Assembly: GCA_902589505.1 (NCBI GenBank)
Contig: CACITE010000002.1
Coordinates: forward strand, 1-35,739
DNA length: 35,739 nt
Origin: an uncultured Pelagibacteraceae bacterium
Lineage (GTDB): Bacteria > Pseudomonadota > Alphaproteobacteria > Pelagibacterales > Pelagibacteraceae
Direction of reading: 5' to 3'
Below the pieces are notes generated by a model, which ran no database searches, was not told where the DNA came from, and saw only the letters and a list, made by a program, of their open reading frames with translations. Both the position numbers and the translations under genes were made by a program. Below are positions 24,616 through 32,566 of this stretch, in pieces. Numbering within the stretch: the stretch's first letter is position 1; every line of letters begins with the position of its first letter.

Positions 24616-25176
24616 ATGAAAAAGCACATATTAATTTTTATTTTTAGTTTATTTTTTTTTAATAATGTAAGCGCTGAAGATCGAAAAAGTGAGCTAAATG
24701 AATTATTTATCCAACTAAAAAATGCAAAAGATTTATCATCCGCACAAGTAGTAGAAAGTAAGATAGCAAAAATTTGGAATAAACATCCCTCAGATGACAG
24801 ACGAGGTTTTAGATTAACCGAACTATTGAATCAAGGTTCTGTTTTAATTAATAGCGGTGAATTAAATAAAGCTTATAAACTTTTTACACAAATAATTGCA
24901 GTAGAACCTGATTGGGCTGAAGCATGGAATAGACGCGCAACTGTTCTTTATTTAATGAAAAAATATCAATCTTCACTAGATGATATTGAAATTACACTTA
25001 AATTTGAACCTAGGCATTTTGGTGCTTTAGGAGGTCAGGCTTTAAACTATTTAGAGCTCAAAGAATATGAGAAAGCAATTGAAAGTTATAAGGCCGTACA
25101 AAAAATATATCCTTTAAAAGACTCAGCTAAAAAAATGATACCAAAGTTAAAAGAATTGATTGATCAAACTATATAA
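24616..25176 (+). CDS. Secreted TPR-repeat protein
   Basis: 186 residues with a signal peptide (about 1-20, ending NNVSA) and tetratricopeptide repeats. Clear repeat units lie near residues 72-105 (GSVLINSGELNKAYKLFTQIIAVEPDWAEAWNRRATVLYLMKKYQSSLDDIEITLKFEP) and 135-170 (ALNYLELKEYEKAIESYKAVQKIYP), with the expected small and aromatic positions. TPR proteins act as binding scaffolds; the partner here is unknown. Similar small periplasmic TPR proteins are common in alphaproteobacteria. Starts 14 bases after the previous gene with GGAAAAG upstream. Confidence 0.8.
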   Translation: MKKHILIFIFSLFFFNNVSAEDRKSELNELFIQLKNAKDLSSAQVVESKIAKIWNKHPSDDRRGFRLTELLNQGSVLINSGELNKAYKLFTQIIAVEPDWAEAWNRRATVLYLMKKYQSSLDDIEITLKFEPRHFGALGGQALNYLELKEYEKAIESYKAVQKIYPLKDSAKKMIPKLKELIDQTI

Positions 25177-25233
25177 TTAATCAGATATCATGCCGACAGC
25201 CCACAAGGCTACTACTATATATACAAAAACCAT
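25177..25233 (-). CDS. Candidate 18-residue hydrophobic peptide ORF
   Basis: Minus-strand ORF MVFVYIVVALWAVGMISD, beginning at the ATG complementary to 25231-25233 and ending directly beside the TPR gene. The peptide could span the membrane once. It sits in a 71-base gap, part of which (about 25189-25213) is locally richer in G+C than other gaps in this window. There is no convincing ribosome binding site, and a 21-codon ORF is also open on the plus strand across the same bases, so coding status is doubtful. Confidence 0.2.
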   Translation of the reverse strand: MVFVYIVVALWAVGMISD

Positions 25234-25247
25234 GTTAACAATAATAC

Positions 25248-26228
25248 ATGAATGATAAAAATTTTAAAATAGACAATTTACAGTACTGCAACTGGTCTAA
25301 AGAAATATTTGAAATAAATAACGAAGCAAAGCTAGACGCGATTCACGTAACCATTGCATATCATGAAGATTTTAGTGAAGTAGAAAAAAATATAAGTGTT
25401 TGGAACACACATTTCAAAAATTTTAAAGATTTAATTTTTCATGGAAAAACATTTAAAGATATAGAAAAAGCTCATAAAGAAAAAAAGACTGCGGTTTTTT
25501 TTGGTTTTCAGAATTGTTCACCTATTGGAGACAATATTGGACTAGTAGAAGAAATTCATAAATTGGGAATAATTTTTATGCAACTGACTTACAATAACCA
25601 ATCTTTGTTGGCCACTGGTTGCTATGAAAAAAATGACAGTGGAGTAACTAGAATGGGAAAAGAGGTTATAAAAGAAATGAATAGATTGGGTGTTGTGGTA
25701 GATATGTCCCATTCAGCAGAAAAATCAACATTTGATGCAATTGAAATATCGTCTAAACCTATAGCAATTACACATGCTAACCCCGCATTCTGGTTTGCTG
25801 CAAAAAGAAATAAATCAAATGAACTTTTAAAAGCATTAGCAGATTCTGGAGGAATGATTGGTCTTTCTTTGTATCCTCATCATTTAAAAGATAAATCAAA
25901 TTGTACTCTCAAAAGCTTTTGTGAAATGGCTGCAAAAACTGCTGAACTTATAGGAGTTAAACATATTGGAATAGGGTCAGATCTTTGTATTGGACATCCA
26001 GATTCTGTTGTTGATTGGATGAGAAATGGTAAATGGACCAAGTCAAAAGATTACGGAGAAGGAAGCGCTTCAGATGCAAGTTTTCCTAAACAACCAGATT
26101 GGTTTAAAGATGCAAGAGGATTTAAAAACCTAGAATTAGGTCTAAAAAAAGTTGGGTTCAAAGACACCGAGGTAAATGACATACTGGGAAATAATTGGTA
26201 TAATTTTTACCGAGGGATAAGGTCTTGA
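25248..26228 (+). CDS. Peptidase M19 (renal dipeptidase)-like protein with altered metal site
   Basis: 326 residues of the M19 membrane-dipeptidase amidohydrolase fold. Recognisable blocks are LGIIFMQLTYNN, VVVDMSHSAE (H155), PIAITHANP (H176) and HIGIGSDLC (D245), matching the later metal and catalytic residues. However, the N-terminal HxD pair of classic members is replaced by the NLQYCNW segment, and the bridging Glu is Q88 in FFGFQNC. The two-zinc site of ordinary dipeptidases therefore cannot form as usual. It may bind one metal or have a different substrate. No signal peptide, so cytoplasmic. Its stop overlaps the TTG start of the next gene (TTGA), tying it to the unknown 556-residue protein. 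Confidence 0.82.
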   Translation: MNDKNFKIDNLQYCNWSKEIFEINNEAKLDAIHVTIAYHEDFSEVEKNISVWNTHFKNFKDLIFHGKTFKDIEKAHKEKKTAVFFGFQNCSPIGDNIGLVEEIHKLGIIFMQLTYNNQSLLATGCYEKNDSGVTRMGKEVIKEMNRLGVVVDMSHSAEKSTFDAIEISSKPIAITHANPAFWFAAKRNKSNELLKALADSGGMIGLSLYPHHLKDKSNCTLKSFCEMAAKTAELIGVKHIGIGSDLCIGHPDSVVDWMRNGKWTKSKDYGEGSASDASFPKQPDWFKDARGFKNLELGLKKVGFKDTEVNDILGNNWYNFYRGIRS

Positions 26229-27895
26229 GCAAACTAAATATAAAACTTAGAGATCCAAATGAAGTCATGAAACTTTCTAGACTAGGATCGTTTCATCAAT
26301 CTAAACTTTCATTTTTGAGAAGCTTTATTAGAGAATTTAAGGATTGGGAATATAAAAGAAATATATTTGAACTTGATAAAGACGGCTATGGAGTAGCGGT
26401 ATACTCTTTTGAAAAAAAGAAAAGAAATTATTCTTTGATATGTTTTGCTCAACATATTAATCCAAACGAACGTTCAGATAGAGTAATAGCAACAAAATGG
26501 GATACCGCTTTTGTTTTACATGACGGACTTCCAGCAAGGAGTGATATAAACCGACTTAAAAAAAATGTTCCAAAACAAGAAATTGGCAGAATGTCATACA
26601 AAGAACTTACACTGTCAAGAGCCAACAAATCAGTAAGAGTTTTTGATCATGTTGTTAATTCATTAAGTGAGGGCAATCAACCGGATAGAAATTTATTAAA
26701 CAAAGTAGGTTACTTATATAGAACCACAGCTGTTTACGGATCAGGAAAATTTGGTCTAGCTGATCGTTTTAGAATTAAAAATAGAAAAGAAGTTTATGGA
26801 CCTTTCAGATTGGAAATGATGTTGGTGTATCTAGTCCGTCAATTTACTTTTGATCAAGTCAATCATATAGCCAAAAATAAAAATCCTAATAAGGCAGTTC
26901 AACTTGATGAGAATATTGCAAGAAATTTAGGAATAGGAAACTCAACAGGATTAGGAATGGCTCCTTTTATTGTTAATCACCCAACACTTTTACATAAATG
27001 GATTTATAATAGAGAGAAGGCATTAAAAGAGATTAGATCTATTGAGGTTGTGAATAATGATGAGTTTAATTTTTTTAAAGATTGTCTAACTAAATCTAAA
27101 AAAATTATTGATACATGGCTTACAGATAGCGAATATCAGAACAAAAAAATTAATTCTTTAAAATCAGATTTAGTTAAATTTGATGTGTTTTTAGAAAAGA
27201 ACTGTTCAATTAAAACCAAATATCTTTGGAATGAAATATATCTGTGGGTTGAAAAGAACCTTAAAGAAGAATGTATTGAATATATTGTTTCTATGATGAT
27301 GGAACCTCATGACAAAATTATAGACCCATTAATTAATAATATGAGTTCAGAGGAAGAACAGTATTTTAGCATACCAGGTCATAGAAAAATTTCTGATCTA
27401 AAAACAATTTTAGAGAAAAAGTATCAATCAATTATCAAAATTAATTTTAAGGAAAAAAATAGTATTGCCAATTTTTGGTTTATTTCAAAAAATAAAGAAG
27501 AACCTAGAGTTGCTAATAGATATGAAGAACAAGGTGCAGAATTAGAACAACCCTTGGCAATTGCAAGAGATATCAAGCAGCTTTACGAAAGAATATTAAA
27601 AGCAAATCAATCAGAAACCATTGCAGATTTTTTATTAAATAACGATGATTTGAGACATGTTGTTAGAAGAGCTTTTATAGCAGATAAATTTCCTTATTCA
27701 GAAATTCAAGATAATACAATTGGAGCTTCACTTATGCCTATAGATATGCTCCGTTTAAAACTTTCTTTTTTTGGAGCGGTTAAATTTGATCCAAGATCGG
27801 ACAAATGGCTTAGAATAAATATGTATCAAGGAGCTCCATTATCTCATGAATTGAAAAATTCAGATGATACATGGATATACAACTCTCTTAATTAA
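26225..27895 (+). CDS. Uncharacterised 556-residue protein (partner of DUF3726 protein)
   Basis: I do not recognise a characterised family. The start is a TTG at 26225 overlapping the dipeptidase stop, with ATAAGG just upstream. There is no signal peptide and no membrane segment; the protein is soluble, basic and Lys/Arg-rich. Notable conserved-looking blocks are KRNYSLICFAQHINPNERSDRVIATKWDTAFVL (about 68-100), VGYLYRTTAVYGSGKFGLADRFRIKNRKEVYGPFRLEMMLVYLVRQFTFDQVNHIA (about 161-216), NLGIGNSTGLGMAPFIVNHP (about 235-254) and a C-terminal ADKFPYSEIQDNTIGASLMPIDMLRLKLSFFGAVKFDPRSDKW. The middle is a Lys-rich helical region. It ends 2 bases before the DUF3726 gene; the two look like one functional unit beside amide/guanidino-acting hydrolases. 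Confidence 0.75.
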   Translation: MSKLNIKLRDPNEVMKLSRLGSFHQSKLSFLRSFIREFKDWEYKRNIFELDKDGYGVAVYSFEKKKRNYSLICFAQHINPNERSDRVIATKWDTAFVLHDGLPARSDINRLKKNVPKQEIGRMSYKELTLSRANKSVRVFDHVVNSLSEGNQPDRNLLNKVGYLYRTTAVYGSGKFGLADRFRIKNRKEVYGPFRLEMMLVYLVRQFTFDQVNHIAKNKNPNKAVQLDENIARNLGIGNSTGLGMAPFIVNHPTLLHKWIYNREKALKEIRSIEVVNNDEFNFFKDCLTKSKKIIDTWLTDSEYQNKKINSLKSDLVKFDVFLEKNCSIKTKYLWNEIYLWVEKNLKEECIEYIVSMMMEPHDKIIDPLINNMSSEEEQYFSIPGHRKISDLKTILEKKYQSIIKINFKEKNSIANFWFISKNKEEPRVANRYEEQGAELEQPLAIARDIKQLYERILKANQSETIADFLLNNDDLRHVVRRAFIADKFPYSEIQDNTIGASLMPIDMLRLKLSFFGAVKFDPRSDKWLRINMYQGAPLSHELKNSDDTWIYNSLN

Positions 27896-27897
27896 TT

Positions 27898-28509
27898 ATG
27901 ATAACTTTTAGCGAAATTGAAACAACAACAAAAAGAGCTTCCAAAGCCGCAGGTTTTTCTTGGGGAGTTGCAGAAGAAATAGGGAAATCAATAAGGAGTT
28001 TAGAGCTATTTGGTCTGCCAGGCATTATAAACCTCAATAAATATTTAAAGAAAATTAAAATAAAACATCCAAAAAAAATAGCAAAAATAGAAAAGAAAAA
28101 TAAAACTAGAGATAAAGAATTATGTCCTATTTATTCGGGAGTAGCCTTTTTAGATCGTTGTTTAGAACTAGAAAAATTAAAATCTCTTAAATTTTATAAA
28201 GTAAGCTATCCTTTGCTTATGCTTCCTTTTATTAGCAGGGCATCGGAGATGATAAGCAAAAAAATATTGGTTCAATTTGACAAATCAAGTTTCTTGTTGA
28301 ATTTTGATAAATCTATTTTTTCAAAAGATATTGAAAAGCAAGCTCCATCAATAGCTAAAGTAGTAAATATAGAATTTTTAGAAAATAAAAACTCCTTTTC
28401 AGAGCAAGATTGGAAGGAATTATATAAACTTTCAGAAGAGACTTTTGTGGAAGAGTCTGATAGCCTAAAAAAATCAGCAGCAGGAGCGGGATTAACAGAT
28501 AATGACTAA
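27898..28509 (+). CDS. DUF3726-like protein, function unknown
   Basis: 203 residues. The N-terminus, MITFSEIETTTKRASKAAGFSWGVAEEIGKSIRSLELFGLPG, fits my recollection of the DUF3726 family, whose function is not known. The rest is a Lys-rich region with one CPIYSG motif (Cys near residue 75) and a short hydrophobic stretch near residues 100-112 that is probably buried rather than membrane-spanning. It directly follows the 556-residue unknown protein (2-base gap) and is followed by a tiny hydrophobic ORF overlapping its end by 8 bases and then the ureohydrolase. The family name is from memory and should be treated as tentative. Confidence 0.65.
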   Translation: MITFSEIETTTKRASKAAGFSWGVAEEIGKSIRSLELFGLPGIINLNKYLKKIKIKHPKKIAKIEKKNKTRDKELCPIYSGVAFLDRCLELEKLKSLKFYKVSYPLLMLPFISRASEMISKKILVQFDKSSFLLNFDKSIFSKDIEKQAPSIAKVVNIEFLENKNSFSEQDWKELYKLSEETFVEESDSLKKSAAGAGLTDND

Positions 28510-28570
28510 ATTTGTAAAAAATTTTTTAGTATTTATTATTTTAGGTTTGCTTTTCAGTGGAAAAGTTTAA
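28502..28570 (+). CDS. Candidate 22-residue hydrophobic leader-like peptide
   Basis: Short ORF from the ATG at 28502, overlapping the end of the DUF3726 gene by 8 bases and stopping 4 bases before the ureohydrolase ATG at 28575. The peptide has two N-terminal Lys, a hydrophobic core (FLVFIILGLLF) and ends SGKV, looking like a signal or lipoprotein leader that stops just where a lipobox Cys would be expected. It might be a tiny membrane protein, a decayed lipoprotein or a translational coupler filling an otherwise 65-base gap. No strong ribosome binding site. Confidence 0.35.
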   Translation: MTKFVKNFLVFIILGLLFSGKV

Positions 28571-28574
28571 ATTT

Positions 28575-29540
28575 ATGAAAAAAGAAAAAACAAAAAACCC
28601 AATTCAACCAGTTAGCGGAACTAAAGTTCCAAGATTCGCTGGCCCATCTACATTTGCGCGATTACCAGAAATGAGAGATGTTAAAAGCTGCGACGTTGCA
28701 ATAGTTGGAATACCTTTTGATGCAGGGACAAGCTATCGACCTGGAGCTAGGTTTGGACCGCAAAGCATTAGACAAGCTTCACGACATCTTAGAACAAACT
28801 ACCATCCAAATTATGATATTGAGCCTTTCAAAGTTCAACAAGTTGCTGACGCTGGAGATATTGTTTGCAATCCATTTAATATTAATGAAGCGATACAACA
28901 AATAGAAAAAGGAGCTTTAGATTTATTAAATAAAGTTGGTGGAATAATTAGTATGGGAGGAGATCACACAATTGCTTTTCCTTTACTTAAAGCTGTTAAT
29001 AAAATAAATAAGGGACCCGTTGCATTAGTTCACTTCGATGCTCATCTAGATACTTGGGATACTTATTTCGGAGCGCCCTACACTCATGGAACACCTTTTA
29101 GAAGAGCAAGAGAAGAAAACTTATTTTTAGATAATGCTTCAATGCACGTTGGAATAAGAGGACCTTTGTATAGCAGAGAAGATCTAAAAAATGATGCAGA
29201 ATTTGGTTTCAAAATTATTCATTGTGACGAATTTCAAACAGAAGGAATAGATAAAATTGTAAAAAGAATAAGAGATAGAGTTGGAAATAATGCATTGTAC
29301 TTATCAATTGATGTTGATGTTCTTGATCCTGCTTTTGCACCTGGAACGGGTACTCCAGAAATAGCCGGAATGACGACTAGAGAAATGGTTAATGTTATTA
29401 GAGGCTTGTCAGGTTTAAATATAATTTCTGCAGATGTAGTGGAGGTTTCACCTGCTTATGATCATGCTGAAGTTACTTCTTTAGCAGCCGCAACAATAGT
29501 ATATGAATTAACTAATTTATTTGCAAAAATTAAAAGATAA
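28575..29540 (+). CDS. Ureohydrolase: agmatinase / guanidino-acid hydrolase (SpeB/GbuA-like)
   Basis: Arginase-superfamily enzyme that removes urea from a guanidino substrate in the cytoplasm. From the ATG at 28575 it has 321 residues; a GTG at 28557 could add six. All six manganese ligands are present: H131 in GGDHT, D155, H157 and D159 in HFDAHLDTW, and D246 and D248 in SIDVDVLDP. The N-terminal PVSGTKVPRFAGPSTFARLPEM block is typical of the agmatinase/guanidinobutyrase/guanidinopropionase group. Substrate within that group is undecided; the amidinotransferase upstream makes guanidino acids, and the aldehyde dehydrogenase 14 bases downstream fits a guanidinobutyrate or agmatine route. Confidence 0.88.
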   Translation: MKKEKTKNPIQPVSGTKVPRFAGPSTFARLPEMRDVKSCDVAIVGIPFDAGTSYRPGARFGPQSIRQASRHLRTNYHPNYDIEPFKVQQVADAGDIVCNPFNINEAIQQIEKGALDLLNKVGGIISMGGDHTIAFPLLKAVNKINKGPVALVHFDAHLDTWDTYFGAPYTHGTPFRRAREENLFLDNASMHVGIRGPLYSREDLKNDAEFGFKIIHCDEFQTEGIDKIVKRIRDRVGNNALYLSIDVDVLDPAFAPGTGTPEIAGMTTREMVNVIRGLSGLNIISADVVEVSPAYDHAEVTSLAAATIVYELTNLFAKIKR

Positions 29541-29554
29541 TATATTTTGCTGCC

Positions 29555-30988
29555 ATGTTAGATAAAAAAAAATTTTATATTGATGGAAAATGGGTTTCTC
29601 CAATTGAACCAAGAAACTACAAAGTAATTGATCCATCAAACGAAAAACCTTGTGCAGAAATATCTCTTGGAGGGAAAAAGGATGTAGATAAAGCTGTTAA
29701 TGCTGCAAAAAAATCTTTTGAAACTTGGGCTTTCTCAAAAAAAGAAGAAAGATTGGAATTGTTAGAAAAACTTTATGCTATTTATAAAAAACGATGGGCC
29801 GAAATGGCTAAACTTATTTCTCTTGAAATGGGAGCTCCTATTAAATTTTCTACAGAAATGCAAGCTGCGACAGGAGCTAGTCACATAAAATCTTTCAAAA
29901 ATATATTAAAAGATTTTAAATTCGAAAAAGATTTAGGAGAGGAAAAGAATAATCAAAAATTATTGTATGAACCCAAAGGTGTTTGCGCTTTAATTACACC
30001 TTGGAACTGGCCAATAAATCAAGTTAATTTAAAAGTGATTCCTGCGTTAGCATCAGCATGTACTGTGGTTTTAAAACCTTCCGAGATAGCACCGCTGTCA
30101 TCAATGTTACTTGCAGAAATGATGGATGAAGCAAAATTTCCTTCTGGAGTTTTTAATTTAGTAAATGGAGATGGAGCTATAACTGGAGATGCTTTAACTA
30201 GCCATCCAGATATTAATATGATTTCTTTTACAGGATCAACAAGAGCTGGTGCATTAATTTCTCAAAATGCTGCAAAAGATTTTAAAAGAATAAGCTTAGA
30301 ACTAGGTGGAAAGGGTGCGAATATTATTTTTAAAGACGCCGATTCAGAAGCGGTAGCAAGAGGTGTTCTTAGATGTTTTAGGAATTCAGGGCAATCTTGT
30401 AACGCTCCAACAAGAATGCTTGTTGAAAAATCAATTTATAATGAAACTGTAGAGAAGGTAAAAGAATTAGCAAATAATACTAAAGTAGATTCTCCACAAA
30501 AAGATGGCGATCATATAGGGCCTGTGGTTTCTGAAGTACAATTTAATAAAATTCAAACTCTAATTCAAAAAGGAATAGACGAAGGTGCAAAATTAATTGC
30601 AGGAGGAACTGGCAAACCCAAAGGTTTAGAAAAAGGTTATTATGTAAAACCAACTGTTTTTGCAGATGTTAATAATCGAATGGAGATAGCGAGAACAGAA
30701 ATTTTTGGACCGGTACTGTCAATAATTCCTTTTGAAAATGAGGAAGAAGCTATTTCAATAGCAAATGATACTCCTTACGGTTTGACAAACTATATTCAAA
30801 CGCAAGATAAAGAAAAAGTTCAAAGAGTTGCAAGAAAACTTAGATCTGGAATGGTAGATGTTAATGGGGTTGGTATAGCTGTTTCTTCTCCTTTTGGCGG
30901 ATATAAACATTCTGGTATTGGACGAGAAGCGGGAACAGAAGGTTTAATAGAATTTTTAGAAGTCAAAACAGTTGGTGGTTGGGCTTAA
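29555..30988 (+). CDS. NAD(P)-dependent aldehyde dehydrogenase
   Basis: 477-residue ALDH-superfamily enzyme of full length. The NAD-binding region has ITPWNWPINQ and SFTGSTRAGALI; the general base is E249 in SLELGGKG and the nucleophile is C282 in NSGQSCNAPTR. The EIFGPVLSIIPF and PFGGYKHSGIGREAG C-terminal motifs are intact. It would oxidise an aldehyde to a carboxylate, for example an aminoaldehyde from polyamine or guanidino breakdown, but the specificity cannot be read. It lies 14 bases after the ureohydrolase and is the last gene of the long plus-strand run. Its stop is only 3 bases from the end of the convergent ArgE-like gene, with no terminator between them. Confidence 0.92.
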   Translation: MLDKKKFYIDGKWVSPIEPRNYKVIDPSNEKPCAEISLGGKKDVDKAVNAAKKSFETWAFSKKEERLELLEKLYAIYKKRWAEMAKLISLEMGAPIKFSTEMQAATGASHIKSFKNILKDFKFEKDLGEEKNNQKLLYEPKGVCALITPWNWPINQVNLKVIPALASACTVVLKPSEIAPLSSMLLAEMMDEAKFPSGVFNLVNGDGAITGDALTSHPDINMISFTGSTRAGALISQNAAKDFKRISLELGGKGANIIFKDADSEAVARGVLRCFRNSGQSCNAPTRMLVEKSIYNETVEKVKELANNTKVDSPQKDGDHIGPVVSEVQFNKIQTLIQKGIDEGAKLIAGGTGKPKGLEKGYYVKPTVFADVNNRMEIARTEIFGPVLSIIPFENEEEAISIANDTPYGLTNYIQTQDKEKVQRVARKLRSGMVDVNGVGIAVSSPFGGYKHSGIGREAGTEGLIEFLEVKTVGGWA

Positions 30989-30991
30989 GAT

Positions 30992-32185
30992 TTATTTTTT
31001 TGCAAAATCATTTATCTGAATTAATAAAGCCAAACATTTTTTAAGTTGTTCAAATGATACAAACTCATCAATCGTGTGAGCTTGTTCAACTGATCCAGGT
31101 CCGCACACAACAGTGCTGATACCAATTTCTTGAAACAAACCTGCTTCAGTACCAAAAGAGACAACTTCTCGCGAATTATCACCTGTTAAATTACAAACAA
31201 GATTTAATGCTTCAGAGTTTTCTTCTTTATTAAAACCAATAATTTCTCCAATAATTTCTTTTTTAATATCTGCTTTCGGATAAACTTTTCGCATCATAGG
31301 CAATAGAATTTCTTTCACATAAGCATCCATAGTTTTATTTACAAATTCTCCATCTTCTGGAACTACCGGTCTAAGTTCCCAATCGACTACACATTGATCA
31401 GCAATAACATTTCGTGCTAACCCCCCTTTTATTCTGCCAATTCCTAGGGTTGTATAGGGTGGTGTAAAAATAGAATTTTTTGGCACTCTTTTTTTAAGTT
31501 CCTCTCTTAGTTCCAAAAGTTTATTTATAAATCTTGTTGCATACTCAACTGCGTTAACACCTTTATCAGGAGCAGACCCATGTCCAGCTAAACCTGTAAA
31601 ATAAGTTGAATATTCATAACAACCTTTATGTGCCTGAACTGCTTTCATGTTAGTTGGTTCACCCACAATGCAAACTGAGCAATTTAAGTTACGTTTTTTA
31701 AGCTCTTTAATCATTACAGGAGCACCTTGGCATGCGGTTTCTTCGTCATAAGTAAATGAAAAGTGAATTGGTTTTTTTAAATTTTGAGAAGCAAAATAAG
31801 GCGCCAAAGCCAAACTACATGCTATAAATCCTTTCATATCACAAGTACCCCTACCATAAACTTTGTTATTTTTTTCCTTAGAAACAAACGGATCAGAGCT
31901 CCATTCTTTTGCAGAAGCAGGAACTACATCTGTATGTCCTGATAAAATAATTCCATTTCTGTTTACTTTCTCTTTTCCACTAACTGTTGAAAATAAATTA
32001 AATCTTTTTCTCGCTTCATCAGAAGTTCTAAATGACGAAGCTCCAACTTTGCTTAATTTTTTTTCACAATATTCAATTAATGCAAGATTTGAAGTCCCAG
32101 ATACTGTTTGAAATTTTATTAATTCTGATAAAATTTTTAAAGTTTCTGGAAATACCTCATCTACTATATTTTTTTGCATACTCAT
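30992..32185 (-). CDS. argE: Acetylornithine deacetylase-like M20 hydrolase (ArgE family)
   Basis: 397-residue M20 metallohydrolase that would release acetate from N-acetylornithine in arginine synthesis. Zinc and catalytic motifs are present: SGHTDVVPA (H ligand and D), YGRGTCDMKGF (bridging D), TYDEETACQGA (E-E) and CIVGEPT, with the C-terminal EQAHTIDEFV His. The lid domain HGSAPDKGVNAVEY is typical of ArgE. Substrates of this family vary, and it could deacetylate another N-acetyl amino acid such as N-acetyldiaminobutyrate. It is divergent from csaA across 30 bases and convergent with the aldehyde dehydrogenase gene. Confidence 0.85.
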   Translation of the reverse strand: MSMQKNIVDEVFPETLKILSELIKFQTVSGTSNLALIEYCEKKLSKVGASSFRTSDEARKRFNLFSTVSGKEKVNRNGIILSGHTDVVPASAKEWSSDPFVSKEKNNKVYGRGTCDMKGFIACSLALAPYFASQNLKKPIHFSFTYDEETACQGAPVMIKELKKRNLNCSVCIVGEPTNMKAVQAHKGCYEYSTYFTGLAGHGSAPDKGVNAVEYATRFINKLLELREELKKRVPKNSIFTPPYTTLGIGRIKGGLARNVIADQCVVDWELRPVVPEDGEFVNKTMDAYVKEILLPMMRKVYPKADIKKEIIGEIIGFNKEENSEALNLVCNLTGDNSREVVSFGTEAGLFQEIGISTVVCGPGSVEQAHTIDEFVSFEQLKKCLALLIQINDFAKK

Positions 32186-32215
32186 TTAGACAAAAATATA
32201 TTATAAATCTTGATT

Positions 32216-32557
32216 ATGAAACAACAAATTACATATGAAGATTACAGCAAAGTAGAGATAAAAGTTGGAACCGTTTTAAGTGTTAAAAAAAATGAAAAAG
32301 CTAGAAAACCGTCATTAGTTGTTGAGGTTGATTTTGGTGCAGAAATTGGAATTAAAAAATCTTCTGCTCAAATTACTCATTATTATAATGAAGAAAATTT
32401 AATCGGAAAACAAGTGATAGGAGTTTGTAATTTTCCCAAAAAAAATATAGCTGGTATAGATTCTGAATTTTTGATTTTGGGGGCGATCGAAAAAGATGGA
32501 AAAGTAGTTTTGGTGCATCCTTCGCAAAAAGTTGAAAATGGTTTAGAAATAGCATAA
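32216..32557 (+). CDS. csaA: CsaA-like tRNA-binding-domain protein
   Basis: 113-residue single OB-fold protein from the ATG at 32216; a TTG two codons upstream is less likely. It matches the CsaA type in length and in sequence: ITYEDYSKVEIKVGTVLSVKKNEKARKPSLVVEVDFGAEIGIKKSSAQITHYY carries the tRNA-binding-domain core, and KKSSAQIT is diagnostic. CsaA is reported to have chaperone-like and tRNA-binding activity in Bacillus. It is divergent from the argE-like gene and is followed after 9 bases by the LysE-family gene, so it leads a csaA-lysE-acnA operon. Confidence 0.9.
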   Translation: MKQQITYEDYSKVEIKVGTVLSVKKNEKARKPSLVVEVDFGAEIGIKKSSAQITHYYNEENLIGKQVIGVCNFPKKNIAGIDSEFLILGAIEKDGKVVLVHPSQKVENGLEIA

Positions 32558-32566
32558 ACCATTGCG

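Noticed and set aside
28557-28574. GTG at 28557 as the start of the ureohydrolase
   Set aside because: Possible, but it overlaps the tiny hydrophobic ORF and gives no family-like residues; the ATG at 28575 starts directly before the Lys-rich tail and conserved block.
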